Source: JADJOM01 sp963817435 (lineage in GTDB: Bacteria > Gemmatimonadota > Gemmatimonadetes > Gemmatimonadales > GWC2-71-9). From it: a stretch of DNA of 64,000 bases. Position 1 is the first letter of the stretch. The number at the start of each line of letters is the position of its first letter. Shown piece by piece: positions 24,143 through 32,626 of the stretch. The notes under the pieces were generated by a model. It searched no databases, had not been told where the DNA came from, and saw nothing but the letters and a program-made list of their open reading frames with translations. The DNA is taken from assembly GCA_963817435.1 (NCBI GenBank), contig CAWFNY010000001.1, positions 1,488,001-1,552,000 on the forward strand, written 5' to 3'. The position numbers and the translations under genes were made by a program.

Positions 24143-25246
24143 GTGACACAAGTATACGACGTCATCGTGGTGGGCGGCGGTCCGGTAGGCGCGGCCTGCG
24201 CCCGGGAGCTGGCCGAGACCGGCCGTCGCGTCCTCGTGCTCGAACGGGGCGCCGATCAGGGAGCGGGCTGGCGAGCCGCTGCCGGAATGCTCTCGGCCCA
24301 GGCCGGCGCGGGCATGGATGATCCCCTGTTCGATATCGGGATCGCGGGCCGGGAACGGTGGGCCGAGTTGTCGCCGTTGCTGCTCGAGACGACCGGAATC
24401 GATATCGGATTCTGGCAGGAGGGGATCGCCCGGGTCGCGGCGGATGAGGGAGACGCCTCCACCCTCCGCGCGCAGGTCGCGTGGCAACGGCAGCAGGGAC
24501 ACATCGTCGACTGGTTCGATGCCGGGGAGGTCCGGACACGCTGGCCCTGGGTCGGTGCGAGCAACGGCGCCCTGTGGGCCTCCCGGGATGCGGCCCTGCA
24601 CCCGGTGCGGCTGGTTGAAGCACTGACCAAGGACGCGGTGCGGCTCGGTGCGTCCGTGGTCAACGACGACGTCGTCTCCCTGGAGCGCCGCGGGGACCGG
24701 ATCACCGGAGTCCGCGGCCGGGAAAGCTACAGCGCCGCGGACGTGGTGCTGGCGGCCGGGCCCTGGTGCAAGCAGATCGCCGGGCTCCCCCGGCCGATGA
24801 GTGTCGAGCCGATCCGCGGTCAGATGGCCGCACTCGCCTGGCCCGATCGGGTGCCTCGCACCATCCTCGTGGGCCGTGGCGCGTACCTCGTAGCCCGTGA
24901 TGGCGAGGCCATCGTCGGCAGCACGATGGAACATGCCGGGTTCACGCCCGAGGTCACCGCCGCCGGCCTCGCCGAGATCTTCACGCGCGTGAGCGCCCTC
25001 TGTCCGTCGCTGACCAGGGACGAAGTGCGCCGAACCTGGTCCGGCCTGAGGCCGATCACCCCCGATGGGCTGCCGATCATCGGCCGCGAGCCGAAACTCG
25101 ACGGTCTCTGGTACGCGACCGGGCACGGCAGGAACGGCATCCTGCTGGCCGGCGTGACGGCCGTGATGCTCTCGCGGTTGCTCGCGGGCGAGAAGGACAT
25201 CGAGCACCTCACTCCGCTCAGGCCGGAGCGGTTCTGGAACTGGTGA
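24143..25246 (+). CDS. FAD-dependent amine oxidase, glycine oxidase (ThiO)-like
   Basis: 367 aa from GTG 24143. Dinucleotide-binding motif DVIVVGGGPVGAACARELAE at the N-terminus; DAO-fold core with AADVVLAAGPWCKQIAGLP, EPIRGQMAAL, YLVARDGEAIVGSTMEHAGF and the C-terminal FAD contact TWSGLRPITPDGLPIIGRE plus GHGRNGILLAG. This pattern matches ThiO, which makes the glycine imine for the thiazole of thiamine. No other thi genes are nearby, so an amino-acid oxidase of another specificity remains possible. Its TGA overlaps the GTG of the next gene. Confidence 0.82.
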   Translation: MTQVYDVIVVGGGPVGAACARELAETGRRVLVLERGADQGAGWRAAAGMLSAQAGAGMDDPLFDIGIAGRERWAELSPLLLETTGIDIGFWQEGIARVAADEGDASTLRAQVAWQRQQGHIVDWFDAGEVRTRWPWVGASNGALWASRDAALHPVRLVEALTKDAVRLGASVVNDDVVSLERRGDRITGVRGRESYSAADVVLAAGPWCKQIAGLPRPMSVEPIRGQMAALAWPDRVPRTILVGRGAYLVARDGEAIVGSTMEHAGFTPEVTAAGLAEIFTRVSALCPSLTRDEVRRTWSGLRPITPDGLPIIGREPKLDGLWYATGHGRNGILLAGVTAVMLSRLLAGEKDIEHLTPLRPERFWNW

Positions 25247-26169
25247 AGCCGCTCCAGATGCTTCCGACCGCCGCGATCCCCGGTGTACCGGGGGTCAGGC
25301 GCCTGACTCACGCCCGGTGCGGTGATCTCCCCGCCCTGGCCGGCGCGTGCGCGCTCTCCCTGCTCCTGCTCGGTTCGGCGGCGCACCGCCTGGCGGCTCA
25401 GGTGCCAGCGGCGATCGCCGACGAACGTGCCGACTTCGCCAGCTGGCTGACCTCGGACGCCCTCTCTCCCTACGCCGTGCTCGCACTCCAGCCAGTGGGC
25501 ACCGGCATCAGCATCGGGCATGAGCCCTCGGATATTCCGCTCCCCATCGCAAGCCGGGGCATCGCGAAGGAGGAGCGCGGCGGAGTCTCGCTGACGAGGA
25601 GCGGCACCACGATCCCGTTACCGCGGGGACGGCCCGTCCATCTCGAGAATTTCGTGCTGGTGGCGAGCGGGAGTCCGGGTCGCTCCGTCGTCGCCGCGTA
25701 TGGCCCGGTGCGCAAGTCGCCCCCGCCCTCCTACTACCCGTATGTCGCCTCGCTCTCGCAGCCGGTGACGCTGGAGCCGCCGGAGCGCCGAGGCAGCTTC
25801 CGCATCCTCGGACTCGATGGCACGGAGACCGACGCGAACGAAGCCGGTCTTATCCGCGTGTCCGCAGGCGGCGCCACCGCACGCCTCCGGGTGTATCGTG
25901 TCGGAGGCGCCGAGGATGAGGAGGCCGAGCTGGTCGTCTTCTTCCGCGATGCAACGAACGGGAAGGGCAGCTATCCCGCCGGCCGCTTCGTCACGCTCGA
26001 GCCCGAGCCGCAGGGGCGGTTCCGGTTCGACTTCAACCGGGCGCGCAATCCATTCTGCGCCTACAGCTCGGTGTACCCCTGCCCCGCGCCCTGGCCGGGC
26101 AACGTGGTGCCGGCGGCGATCGAAGCAGGCGAACGGTACCACGCCGCACCGGGAGCGAGCCCGCCGTGA
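25243..26169 (+). CDS. DUF1684 family protein with N-terminal signal
   Basis: 308 aa from GTG 25243 (GTGA overlap with the oxidase stop). A hydrophobic segment at about residues 30-50 (ALAGACALSLLLLGSAA) acts as signal or anchor. The C-terminal DUF1684 hallmark is clear: VVFFRDATNGKGSYPAGRFV, then FDFNRARNPFCAYSSVYPCP and a final P-x-AIEAGERYH. Function unknown; two conserved cysteines may be structural. The stop overlaps the next gene. Confidence 0.85.
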   Translation: MKPLQMLPTAAIPGVPGVRRLTHARCGDLPALAGACALSLLLLGSAAHRLAAQVPAAIADERADFASWLTSDALSPYAVLALQPVGTGISIGHEPSDIPLPIASRGIAKEERGGVSLTRSGTTIPLPRGRPVHLENFVLVASGSPGRSVVAAYGPVRKSPPPSYYPYVASLSQPVTLEPPERRGSFRILGLDGTETDANEAGLIRVSAGGATARLRVYRVGGAEDEEAELVVFFRDATNGKGSYPAGRFVTLEPEPQGRFRFDFNRARNPFCAYSSVYPCPAPWPGNVVPAAIEAGERYHAAPGASPP

Positions 26170-27353
26170 TGCTGCTGCTGCTGGCACTCGCCGGGGTCGC
26201 CGGCCCCACCGGGACGTGGCGCGCCGCGCTCGACCTCGCCGGGGGCGAGCTGCGCTTCGGCGTGATCATCGAAGGCTCCGCGCCCGAGTGGCACGGCCGT
26301 CTCTGCAATGGCGAGGAGTGCCAGCCCTTCACCAGCATCCGCATGCGCGGCGACAGCCTGATCTTCGGGCTGGATGACTATGCCGCTTCGATCGCGGTGG
26401 TGATGCGCGGTGATTCCCTCGTCGGGCGCTACCACAACGTGGGGCGCAAGGGACCACGAACGATCCCGTTCAGGGCGGCACGGGGGCGATGGGAACGCCA
26501 GCCGGGTGCGCGAGCGTTGCTCGGCCGATGGGACGCCTGGTTCCAGAGCGGCTTCGACCAGAGCCCGCGGGTGCTGGTATTCCAGAATGGCGCCGGCGGT
26601 CTCGAGGGCACCGTCATCTCCAACTCCGGCGATTACGGACAGTTCGCGGGCAGTGTCACGGGGGACAGCTTCGCGATCGCGCACTTCGACGGCTCGTTCG
26701 TCTACCTCCTCACGGGGAGCGTGGATGGCGACACGCTGCGGGGGACCTTCCACGCCGGGCTGCGCAGCCAGACGGCATTCGTCGCGGTGCGCAGCACCGG
26801 AAGGCCGCACCTCACGCCGCCGACGGCGGTGACCCGCGCCGACACCAGCGGGCCGTTCAGTTTCCATTTTCCCGATCTGACCGGCCGGATGGTCAGCGCC
26901 GGGGATCCGCCCTTTCGCGGCAAGGTGGTGCTGCTCGATATCTTCGGGAGCTGGTGTCCCACCTGCCATGACGCGGCGCCGGCGCTGGTCGATCTGTACC
27001 ATGCCTATCACAAGCGCGGCGTGGAGATCGTCGGGGTCGCCTTCGAGGTCACCGGCGACACGGCGCAGGACGCCCCGCTGGTGCGCCGCTACCGGGACAA
27101 GTTCCACATCCCCTTCCCGCTCCTGCTCGGGGGCGTCAGCGACGCCGAGGCGGTGAGCGCGGCCCTGCCACAGCTCGACGGGTTCACGGCCTTTCCGACG
27201 ACGGTGTTCGTGGGGCGGGACGGGCGGGTACGGCGGATCCACGCGGGGTTCTACGGGCCGGCGACCGGCGGGCAGCACGAGGCCCTGGTGGCCGAATTCC
27301 GGCGGGAGATCGAGTCTCTGTTAGGCGAACCGGCCCCGGCTACGGGGCCGTAG
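26169..27353 (+). CDS. TlpA/ResA-like thioredoxin with N-terminal beta-rich domain
   Basis: 394 aa; ATG 26169 (a GTG one codon earlier overlaps the previous stop). Short signal peptide, then about 220 residues of beta-rich sequence with repeated G-D-S-L motifs (MRGDSLIFGLDDY, MRGDSLVGRYHNV, VDGDTLRGTFHAG), then a thioredoxin fold with the redox motif WCPTC (residues about 262-266) and the cis-proline region FTAFPTTVFVGRDG. Periplasmic thiol-disulfide exchange is inferred, perhaps for cytochrome or copper-site maturation. It converges on and overlaps the cupredoxin gene by 14 bp. Confidence 0.9.
   Translation: MLLLLALAGVAGPTGTWRAALDLAGGELRFGVIIEGSAPEWHGRLCNGEECQPFTSIRMRGDSLIFGLDDYAASIAVVMRGDSLVGRYHNVGRKGPRTIPFRAARGRWERQPGARALLGRWDAWFQSGFDQSPRVLVFQNGAGGLEGTVISNSGDYGQFAGSVTGDSFAIAHFDGSFVYLLTGSVDGDTLRGTFHAGLRSQTAFVAVRSTGRPHLTPPTAVTRADTSGPFSFHFPDLTGRMVSAGDPPFRGKVVLLDIFGSWCPTCHDAAPALVDLYHAYHKRGVEIVGVAFEVTGDTAQDAPLVRRYRDKFHIPFPLLLGGVSDAEAVSAALPQLDGFTAFPTTVFVGRDGRVRRIHAGFYGPATGGQHEALVAEFRREIESLLGEPAPATGP
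27331..27350. terminator. Hairpin across two convergent stop codons
   Basis: CGGCCCCG / CGGGGCCG, 8-bp perfect arms with a GCTA loop. It covers the last codons of the thioredoxin gene and lies at the end of the converging cupredoxin gene, which stops at 27340. Could end transcription in both directions; no T-tract. Confidence 0.4.
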
Positions 27354-27864
27354 TCCGCGTCACCACCGACGCGGTCGTGGCGTCGCGGTCGATCTTCAGG
27401 CCGATCCACTCTCCGCGAATCGCGTGGGCCGGCACGCCACAGAGAATCCAGTACCATCCCGCCTGGTCGGCGAGGAAGGTCGTCAGGTCCCGCTGCCCGG
27501 CCTTGAGTCCGGTGGTTACCGCACGGCTCATGGCGTTGTCGAGCGCCGGCCGGCCGCCTTCCATGGGCAGCTTCTCCCGCTCCGCCATGACGACCAGGCT
27601 GTGATTCTGGGTGCTGTCCCGGTTGACCCACTCCCAGTTCACCGTCCAGTTGAGCGGTACGACCACCTGGACGCCACCGTGGTGATTGCCGCTGAGGGTC
27701 GCGATGCCGTCCGGGCCGCCGGGCGCGGCCTCCAGCCTCAGGGTCACCGTCTTCCGGGCGGAATCCACCGCCATCCATGCGGGGAGCTGCGCCTCCGCCG
27801 TCCGCGGCCGGGTGGCGGCGAAGAGCAGCACGGCGGGGAGCAGCAGGCGCGTCCAGCGAGTCAC
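27340..27864 (-). CDS. Sulfocyanin-like blue copper protein, axial Met replaced by Glu
   Basis: 174 aa from GTG 27864, chosen because GGAAGG lies eight bases upstream and a signal peptide follows at once (TRWTRLLLPAVLLFAA, cleavage near AEAQ). The cupredoxin fold has NWTVNWEWVNRDSTQNHSLV with the first copper His, and WYWILCGVPAHAIRGEWIGL with the copper Cys and second His. At the position of the axial Met (see the paralog at 31515, HGLSGMW) this protein has Glu (codon 27409-27411). Periplasmic electron carrier inferred. Confidence 0.8.
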   Translation of the reverse strand: MTRWTRLLLPAVLLFAATRPRTAEAQLPAWMAVDSARKTVTLRLEAAPGGPDGIATLSGNHHGGVQVVVPLNWTVNWEWVNRDSTQNHSLVVMAEREKLPMEGGRPALDNAMSRAVTTGLKAGQRDLTTFLADQAGWYWILCGVPAHAIRGEWIGLKIDRDATTASVVTRTTAP

Positions 27865-27964
27865 GTGTCGTGCCTTCCGGCGAAGGGCGTTGGCATTTTT
27901 CTCATTCCGACGATAATGTAAGCCGTCCTGATACCCAACCCCAGCTCCCAGAAGGAGTGTGCCG

Positions 27965-29392
27965 ATGGCCGGTCTCCTTGACCGCGAACGGATCGTCGCC
28001 GGCCCGGGCTTCAATCGGTGGCTGGTTCCCCCGGCCGCGCTGGCGATTCACCTCTCCATCGGCATGGCCTACGGTCTCAGCGTGTTCTGGAAACCGCTGA
28101 CCCAGGCGATTGGCATCACCAAGCCAGTCGAGGGCGACTGGAGCATTCCCGAGGTGACTCTCACCTTCGCGCTCGGGATCTTCTTCCTCGGCAGCTCCGC
28201 CGCGGTGTTCGGGCGCTGGCTGGAACGGGTCGGCCCGCGGCGGGCCGGGGTCTTCGCCGCCTTCTGCTGGGGCGGCGGATTCCTCATCGCCGCCCTCGGC
28301 GTCAAGCTCCACGTCCTGCCGCTCCTGTGGCTCGGCCTCGGCGTGATCGGAGGCTGCGGACTCGGGCTCGGGTACATCTCGCCCGTCTCGACCCTGATCA
28401 AGTGGTTCCCCGACCGCCGCGGCCTGGCCACCGGGATGGCGATCATGGGCTTTGGTGGCGGCGCCATGATCGGCGCTCCGCTCGCGGATATTCTGATGAA
28501 GCACTTCGCCTCCCCGACTTCCGTCGGAGTGGCCGAGACCTTCACGGTGCTGGGCGTGGGGTACTTCGTCGCGATGCTCTGCGGCGCCTTCGCGTATCGG
28601 GTCCCGCCACCCGACTGGAAACCCGAGGGGTGGACGCCGCCCACCACGGCCAAGGCGGCGCAGACCTCGCGGCACGTGCATGTGGACGTCGCCTGGAAGA
28701 CGCCGCAGTTCTGGCTGCTCTGGGGGGTGCTGTGCCTGAACGTCACCGCCGGCATCGGAGTACTCAGCCTCGCGAGCCCGATGATCCAGGAAATCTTCGG
28801 GGGACGGCTGATCGGTGCCGGAGGCGACTTCGCTTCCCTGACGGCGGACCAGAAGGCCCAGATCGCCACGATCGGCGCCGCCTTTGCCGCCCTGCTCAGC
28901 TTCTTCAATATCCTGGGGCGCTTCCTGTGGGCCTCCGCATCCGACTACATCGGCCGGAAACCCACCTACGCCATTTTCTTTCTGCTCGGTGCCGCGCTGT
29001 ATGCCTCGGTGCCGGGCGCGGGCAAGGCCGGCAGCGTGGCGCTGTTCGCCGTCATCTTCTGCGTGATCCTGACGATGTACGGCGGCGGCTTCGCCACGAT
29101 TCCGGCCTACCTCGCGGACCTGTTCGGCACCCAGTTCGTCGGGGCGATCCACGGTCGGCTGCTGACCGCCTGGTCCGCCGCCGGGCTGCTGGGGCCGGCG
29201 ATCGTCAGCTACATCCGGCAGTGGCAACTGGCGCGGGGCACCGCTCCCGCGGACGTCTACAACCTCACGATGTACATCCTGACCGGCCTGCTGGTCGCGG
29301 GCTTCGTGTGCAATCTCCTGGTGCGTCCCGTGGCCGAGCGCCACTTCATGACTGATGAGGAACTGGCCGCCGCGCAGCGGCGTGGCCACTGA
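27965..29392 (+). CDS. OFA-family MFS transporter (oxalate/formate antiporter-like)
   Basis: 475 aa. ATG 27965 is preferred over GTG 27959 because AGGAG (27953-27957) is seven bases from the ATG but one base from the GTG. Twelve membrane segments; MFS motifs GRWLERVGPRRAG and YISPVSTLIKWFPDRRGLAT, the latter typical of OFA-type carriers, and a long periplasmic loop between helices 8 and 9 (MIQEIFGGRLIGAGGDFASL). It probably exchanges small carboxylates such as oxalate or formate; specificity is inference. The small subunit gene follows after 22 bp. Confidence 0.9.
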   Translation: MAGLLDRERIVAGPGFNRWLVPPAALAIHLSIGMAYGLSVFWKPLTQAIGITKPVEGDWSIPEVTLTFALGIFFLGSSAAVFGRWLERVGPRRAGVFAAFCWGGGFLIAALGVKLHVLPLLWLGLGVIGGCGLGLGYISPVSTLIKWFPDRRGLATGMAIMGFGGGAMIGAPLADILMKHFASPTSVGVAETFTVLGVGYFVAMLCGAFAYRVPPPDWKPEGWTPPTTAKAAQTSRHVHVDVAWKTPQFWLLWGVLCLNVTAGIGVLSLASPMIQEIFGGRLIGAGGDFASLTADQKAQIATIGAAFAALLSFFNILGRFLWASASDYIGRKPTYAIFFLLGAALYASVPGAGKAGSVALFAVIFCVILTMYGGGFATIPAYLADLFGTQFVGAIHGRLLTAWSAAGLLGPAIVSYIRQWQLARGTAPADVYNLTMYILTGLLVAGFVCNLLVRPVAERHFMTDEELAAAQRRGH

Positions 29393-29414
29393 CCCCGAGC
29401 GGGGAGAGTCACCG

Positions 29415-29549
29415 ATGAACAAGCCGTCTGAAACAAATCCCTCCCCGGGCCAGTGGCCCCTGGTGATCGCCGCATGGCTGATGGTGGGCGTGCCGCTCGC
29501 ATGGGGCGTCATGCAGACCATCAAGAAGGCGGCGCTGCTCTTCCGGTGA
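29415..29549 (+). CDS. MFS transporter small subunit, single-pass
   Basis: 44 aa from ATG 29415 with a purine-rich GGGGAGAG upstream. One membrane helix (WPLVIAAWLMVGVPLAWGVM) and a basic C-terminus ending KKAALLFR. Small proteins of this type accompany OFA-family carriers in many bacteria. Directly follows the carrier, which supports the pairing. Confidence 0.75.
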   Translation: MNKPSETNPSPGQWPLVIAAWLMVGVPLAWGVMQTIKKAALLFR

Positions 29550-29758
29550 GCGCCGGGCTACTTGACGGGAACCAAGACCGGGGAATATTGGTATCACCTT
29601 GAGTCCTCCAGTTTCGTCAGACAGAAGCGACAACGCTGTCCCTCAGACCGGCGGGCCATCGCCGGTTCGTGTCGCGGCCCTGACCCGGACGCATCCGCCT
29701 GCGGGCGTTGCTGTGTGCAGTTCCTCTCTTCCTTCCCTCACAATCGGAGATCGTCCTC

Positions 29759-31429
29759 ATGCGTAGCAGTGCGCGTTGGGGTCTCTCGCTTGTGCTGCTC
29801 GGAGTAGGTACCACTACTCTGTCGGCGCAGGCGAACTGGACCACGTACGGCGGCAACGACTGGAACCAGCGGTATTCCACGCTGGCGCAGATCAATACGA
29901 CCAACGTCCGCAGCCTGGTTCCGCGGATGGTCTTCCAGACGGGCATCAGCCGGCTGGGCAGCTTCGAGAACACCCCGATCGTCGTCGACAACATGATGTA
30001 CGTCACCACGCCGTACAACACGGCGATCGCCTACGACCTGAGCACCGGCAAGCAGGTCTGGCGCTACGAGCACAAGCTCGGCACCAGCATCTACTGCTGC
30101 GGCCCGAACAACCGCGGCGTCGCGGTGCACGGCCCCCACGTCTACATGGGCACGCTCGACGCGCGCCTGGTGGCGATGGACCGCATGACCGGCGAAGTGG
30201 CCTGGGACGTCGAAGTCGCCGACCCGGCCTATGGCTACAGCATCACCCACGCCCCGCTGGTGATCGGCGACATGGTGATCGTCGGCGTGTCGGGTGGTGA
30301 ATACGGCATCCGGGGCCACGTCACCGCCTACAACGCGATGACCGGCGAGCAGATGTGGCGCTGGTACTCGATCCCCGCGCCCAAGGGCGACCCGACCTTC
30401 GACGCCGTGGCGCCGAATGGCTGGTCCGGCACCTGGGCGACCCACACCCCCGATGGCGCGGACCTGCACCGGAACATCGGCGCCGAGAAGGCCGACAGCG
30501 CCAAGTATGCCGATGCGTGGACCCGTGGCGGCGGCGGCGTCTGGATGACCCCGGCCTACGACAAGGCGCTCAACACGATCTTTGTCGCGGTCGGCAACCC
30601 GTCGCCGGACCTCGACGGTGGCGTCCGCCCGGGCGACAACCTCTACACCGACTGCATCGTCGCCATCGACGCGAGCACCGGCAAGACCAAGTGGTACTAC
30701 CAGACGGTGCCGCACGACGTGTGGGACCTCGACGCGGTCTCGCCGCCGGTGGTGACCACGCTGGCCGGCCGCAAGGTCGTCGTGCATGCCGGCAAGACCG
30801 CCTGGGTGTATGTGCTCGACGCGGCGACCGGCAAGCTGGTCCGCCGCACCGAGAACTTCACCCCGCAGGAGAACATGTTCGCGCTGCCGAGCGCGGAGGG
30901 CACCCGGATGCTGCCGGGCGCCAACGGCGGGTCCGAGTGGTCGCCGATCGCGGTCGATCCGCGGCTCAACTATGCCTTCGTGTCGGGGCTGCACCAGCCG
31001 ATGAATTACATCACCCACAACGCGCCGTGGGAGAAGGGCCGCCTCTGGCTCGGCTCCGCCTTCGTGGCGATCGCGGGTGAGGAGCAGTGGGGCACCTACA
31101 CCGCCATCAACCTGGCCACCGGCAAGGTCGTCTGGCAGAACAAGGTCCCGCAGCCGATGATGGGTGGCGGACTGGCCACTGCCGGCGGACTCACCTTCAC
31201 CGGCGAGGGCAATGGCAAGTTCAACGCCTTCGATTCGCGCACCGGCAAGCTGCTCTGGCAGTTCCAGGCCGGCGCCGGCTGCAACAGCGCCCCGATGAGC
31301 TTCTCCTACAAGGGCGAGCAGATGATCGCGGTGGCCTGCGGCGGCAACTTCCAGCTGAACTACCCGCTCGGCAACGCGGTGATGGTGTTCGGCCTGCCGA
31401 AGCCGTTCACCACGGCCATGGCGCACTAG
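29759..31429 (+). CDS. PQQ-dependent alcohol dehydrogenase-like quinoprotein, with lanthanide-type Asp-x-Asp
   Basis: 556 aa from ATG 29759; signal peptide ends TTTLSAQ-A. Eight-bladed propeller with tryptophan-docking repeats (ATGKVVWQNKV, RTGKLLWQFQAG). The hallmark vicinal disulfide is at Cys113-Cys114 (IYCCGPNN). Metal/PQQ site residues visible: Glu in SGGEYGIRGH, Asn in VAVGNPSPD, catalytic Asp323 in HDVWDLDAVS with a second Asp325 two residues on, the position that binds lanthanides in XoxF-type enzymes. No haem c motif, so electrons go to a separate carrier. Substrate not determinable. A weak TTGACG / AATATT pair at 29562-29589 could be its promoter. A strong hairpin follows at 31460. 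Confidence 0.9.
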   Translation: MRSSARWGLSLVLLGVGTTTLSAQANWTTYGGNDWNQRYSTLAQINTTNVRSLVPRMVFQTGISRLGSFENTPIVVDNMMYVTTPYNTAIAYDLSTGKQVWRYEHKLGTSIYCCGPNNRGVAVHGPHVYMGTLDARLVAMDRMTGEVAWDVEVADPAYGYSITHAPLVIGDMVIVGVSGGEYGIRGHVTAYNAMTGEQMWRWYSIPAPKGDPTFDAVAPNGWSGTWATHTPDGADLHRNIGAEKADSAKYADAWTRGGGGVWMTPAYDKALNTIFVAVGNPSPDLDGGVRPGDNLYTDCIVAIDASTGKTKWYYQTVPHDVWDLDAVSPPVVTTLAGRKVVVHAGKTAWVYVLDAATGKLVRRTENFTPQENMFALPSAEGTRMLPGANGGSEWSPIAVDPRLNYAFVSGLHQPMNYITHNAPWEKGRLWLGSAFVAIAGEEQWGTYTAINLATGKVVWQNKVPQPMMGGGLATAGGLTFTGEGNGKFNAFDSRTGKLLWQFQAGAGCNSAPMSFSYKGEQMIAVACGGNFQLNYPLGNAVMVFGLPKPFTTAMAH

Positions 31430-31459
31430 GCAGCCGCGGCAGGTCCGAAGTAGGTTTGG

Positions 31460-31495
31460 GGCGGGGGCGTCCATCCGGACGCTCCCGCCTCTTGT
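31460..31495 (+). terminator. Intrinsic terminator or attenuator after the PQQ dehydrogenase
   Basis: 13-bp arms GGCGGGGGCGTCC / GGACGCTCCCGCC (31460-31472 and 31477-31489, one G-T pair), 4-nt loop, followed by TCTTGTC. It lies between the dehydrogenase and the cupredoxin gene, so the two could be expressed at different levels from partial read-through. Confidence 0.7.
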
Positions 31496-31514
31496 CTGTC
31501 CTGGGAGGAACTGG

Positions 31515-32069
31515 ATGTTTGTGATGCGTTCGTCCGTCTTCGCCGCTGCCCTGAGCCTGTCGCTGGTGCTGGCGCTCCCTGTCCGCGCGCGAGGGGCCGG
31601 CGCCGGCACTGGGATCCCCGACTCGACCTGGCTCAAGTGGAACCCCACCACGAAGACGACCAGTTTCAAGCTGATCGCCGGTATTCCGGGGCACGCCAAG
31701 AGCCCGTTCAACTTCAACGGCTACACCGATGGCGAGCTCACCCTGGTCGTGCCCGAAAACACCACCTTGGTGATCAATTTCGTGAATGAGGACGGGACCC
31801 CGCACAGCGCCCAGGTGATTCCCGATGCGAAGCCCATTCCCAACATGGCCCTCAACGATCCGGCCATCCCGCGCGCCTACACCCGGGCGGTGAGCGAGGG
31901 GATCGCCCAGTTCGGGACCGACAACATGCGCTTCAAGGCGGCGCCGGCGGGGAGCTACCTGATCTTCTGCGGCGTCCCGGGACATGGGCTCTCCGGGATG
32001 TGGATCCGGCTCAAGGTGAGTCCCGATGCGACCGTGCCGGAGATGCAGGAAACGCCTACCAGTAAGTAG
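31515..32069 (+). CDS. Sulfocyanin-like blue copper protein
   Basis: 184 aa; ATG 31515 has GGGAGG six bases upstream. Signal peptide (SSVFAAALSLSLVLALPVRA), then a sulfocyanin-type cupredoxin: long insert NGYTDGELTLVVPENTTLVI, first His in EDGTPHSAQV, and the full ligand set in LIFCGVPGHGLSGMWIRL (Cys, His, Met). Likely periplasmic or membrane-anchored electron acceptor. Its place just after the PQQ dehydrogenase suggests it takes the electrons usually taken by cytochrome c; this is inference. Confidence 0.88.
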   Translation: MFVMRSSVFAAALSLSLVLALPVRARGAGAGTGIPDSTWLKWNPTTKTTSFKLIAGIPGHAKSPFNFNGYTDGELTLVVPENTTLVINFVNEDGTPHSAQVIPDAKPIPNMALNDPAIPRAYTRAVSEGIAQFGTDNMRFKAAPAGSYLIFCGVPGHGLSGMWIRLKVSPDATVPEMQETPTSK

Positions 32070-32104
32070 GTAAGCCATGATCGACCTTCGTTTTGGCCTC
32101 GATG

Positions 32105-32122
32105 GCTGCATAATGATGCAGC
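32105..32122. promoter_or_regulatory. Perfect inverted repeat in front of a hypothetical gene
   Basis: GCTGCAT AATG ATGCAGC, 7-bp arms and 4-bp spacer, 36 bp after the cupredoxin stop and 18 bp before the next start. The local sequence is AT-richer than its surroundings. Could be an operator or a short hairpin; nothing decides between them. Confidence 0.35.
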
Positions 32123-32140
32123 ACAATTCCGAGTTCTTTT

Positions 32141-32530
32141 ATGGGGATTAGATGGCATTGGGTTGCGGTGGCGGCAGGGATCGGTACATTAGTGGCGCCA
32201 TCGTACACTATTGCGCCGGACTGGCTTGAGTTCGACGGCCGCGGATGGGGGAAGCTCTCCCCGGACGCGAAGCAGGCCTACCTGGCGGGATTCCTGGCCG
32301 GCAGTGCAACGGCACAGGCCCTCGACGCCGGGACCGCGGACTCCGCTGGGCTGCGTCAGGCAATCGACAGTCTGGGTCGCACGGGGTTTCGGTTCCCCTT
32401 CAGCCCCTCGGTCTACGGGGCGCGCGTGGAGGACTATTACTGGTATGAAAACCAACGTCCCCTACCCGTTTGGTTCGTCCTCTGGGAGGTGAATAACCGG
32501 CTCCACGCGCCGCCCTCCGGGCGGCAGTGA
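32141..32530 (+). CDS. Small secreted or anchored protein, unknown
   Basis: 129 aa. N-terminal hydrophobic segment (HWVAVAAGIGTLVAPSY), then a helix-rich part WGKLSPDAKQAYLAGFLAGS typical of small periplasmic Rap1a/Tai-like helical proteins, and an aromatic C-terminal half (EDYYWYENQRPLPVWFVLWE). No family assigned with confidence. Lower GC around the start and the inverted repeat just upstream set it apart from the neighbours. Confidence 0.6.
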   Translation: MGIRWHWVAVAAGIGTLVAPSYTIAPDWLEFDGRGWGKLSPDAKQAYLAGFLAGSATAQALDAGTADSAGLRQAIDSLGRTGFRFPFSPSVYGARVEDYYWYENQRPLPVWFVLWEVNNRLHAPPSGRQ

Positions 32531-32626
32531 AGCAGCGTCCAATGGCGTTGTCAGTACCGCGGGTGCAGGCAGGAAGTCGTTCTGAATCGTGCAGTATCAG
32601 TCCTCTTCTAGTCAGGAGAAGCACCG

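Noticed and set aside
27902..29524. 540-codon minus-strand frame opposite the MFS carrier
   Set aside because: Composition is Arg/Gly/Glu-rich with no domain; the plus strand shows clear membrane helices and MFS motifs.
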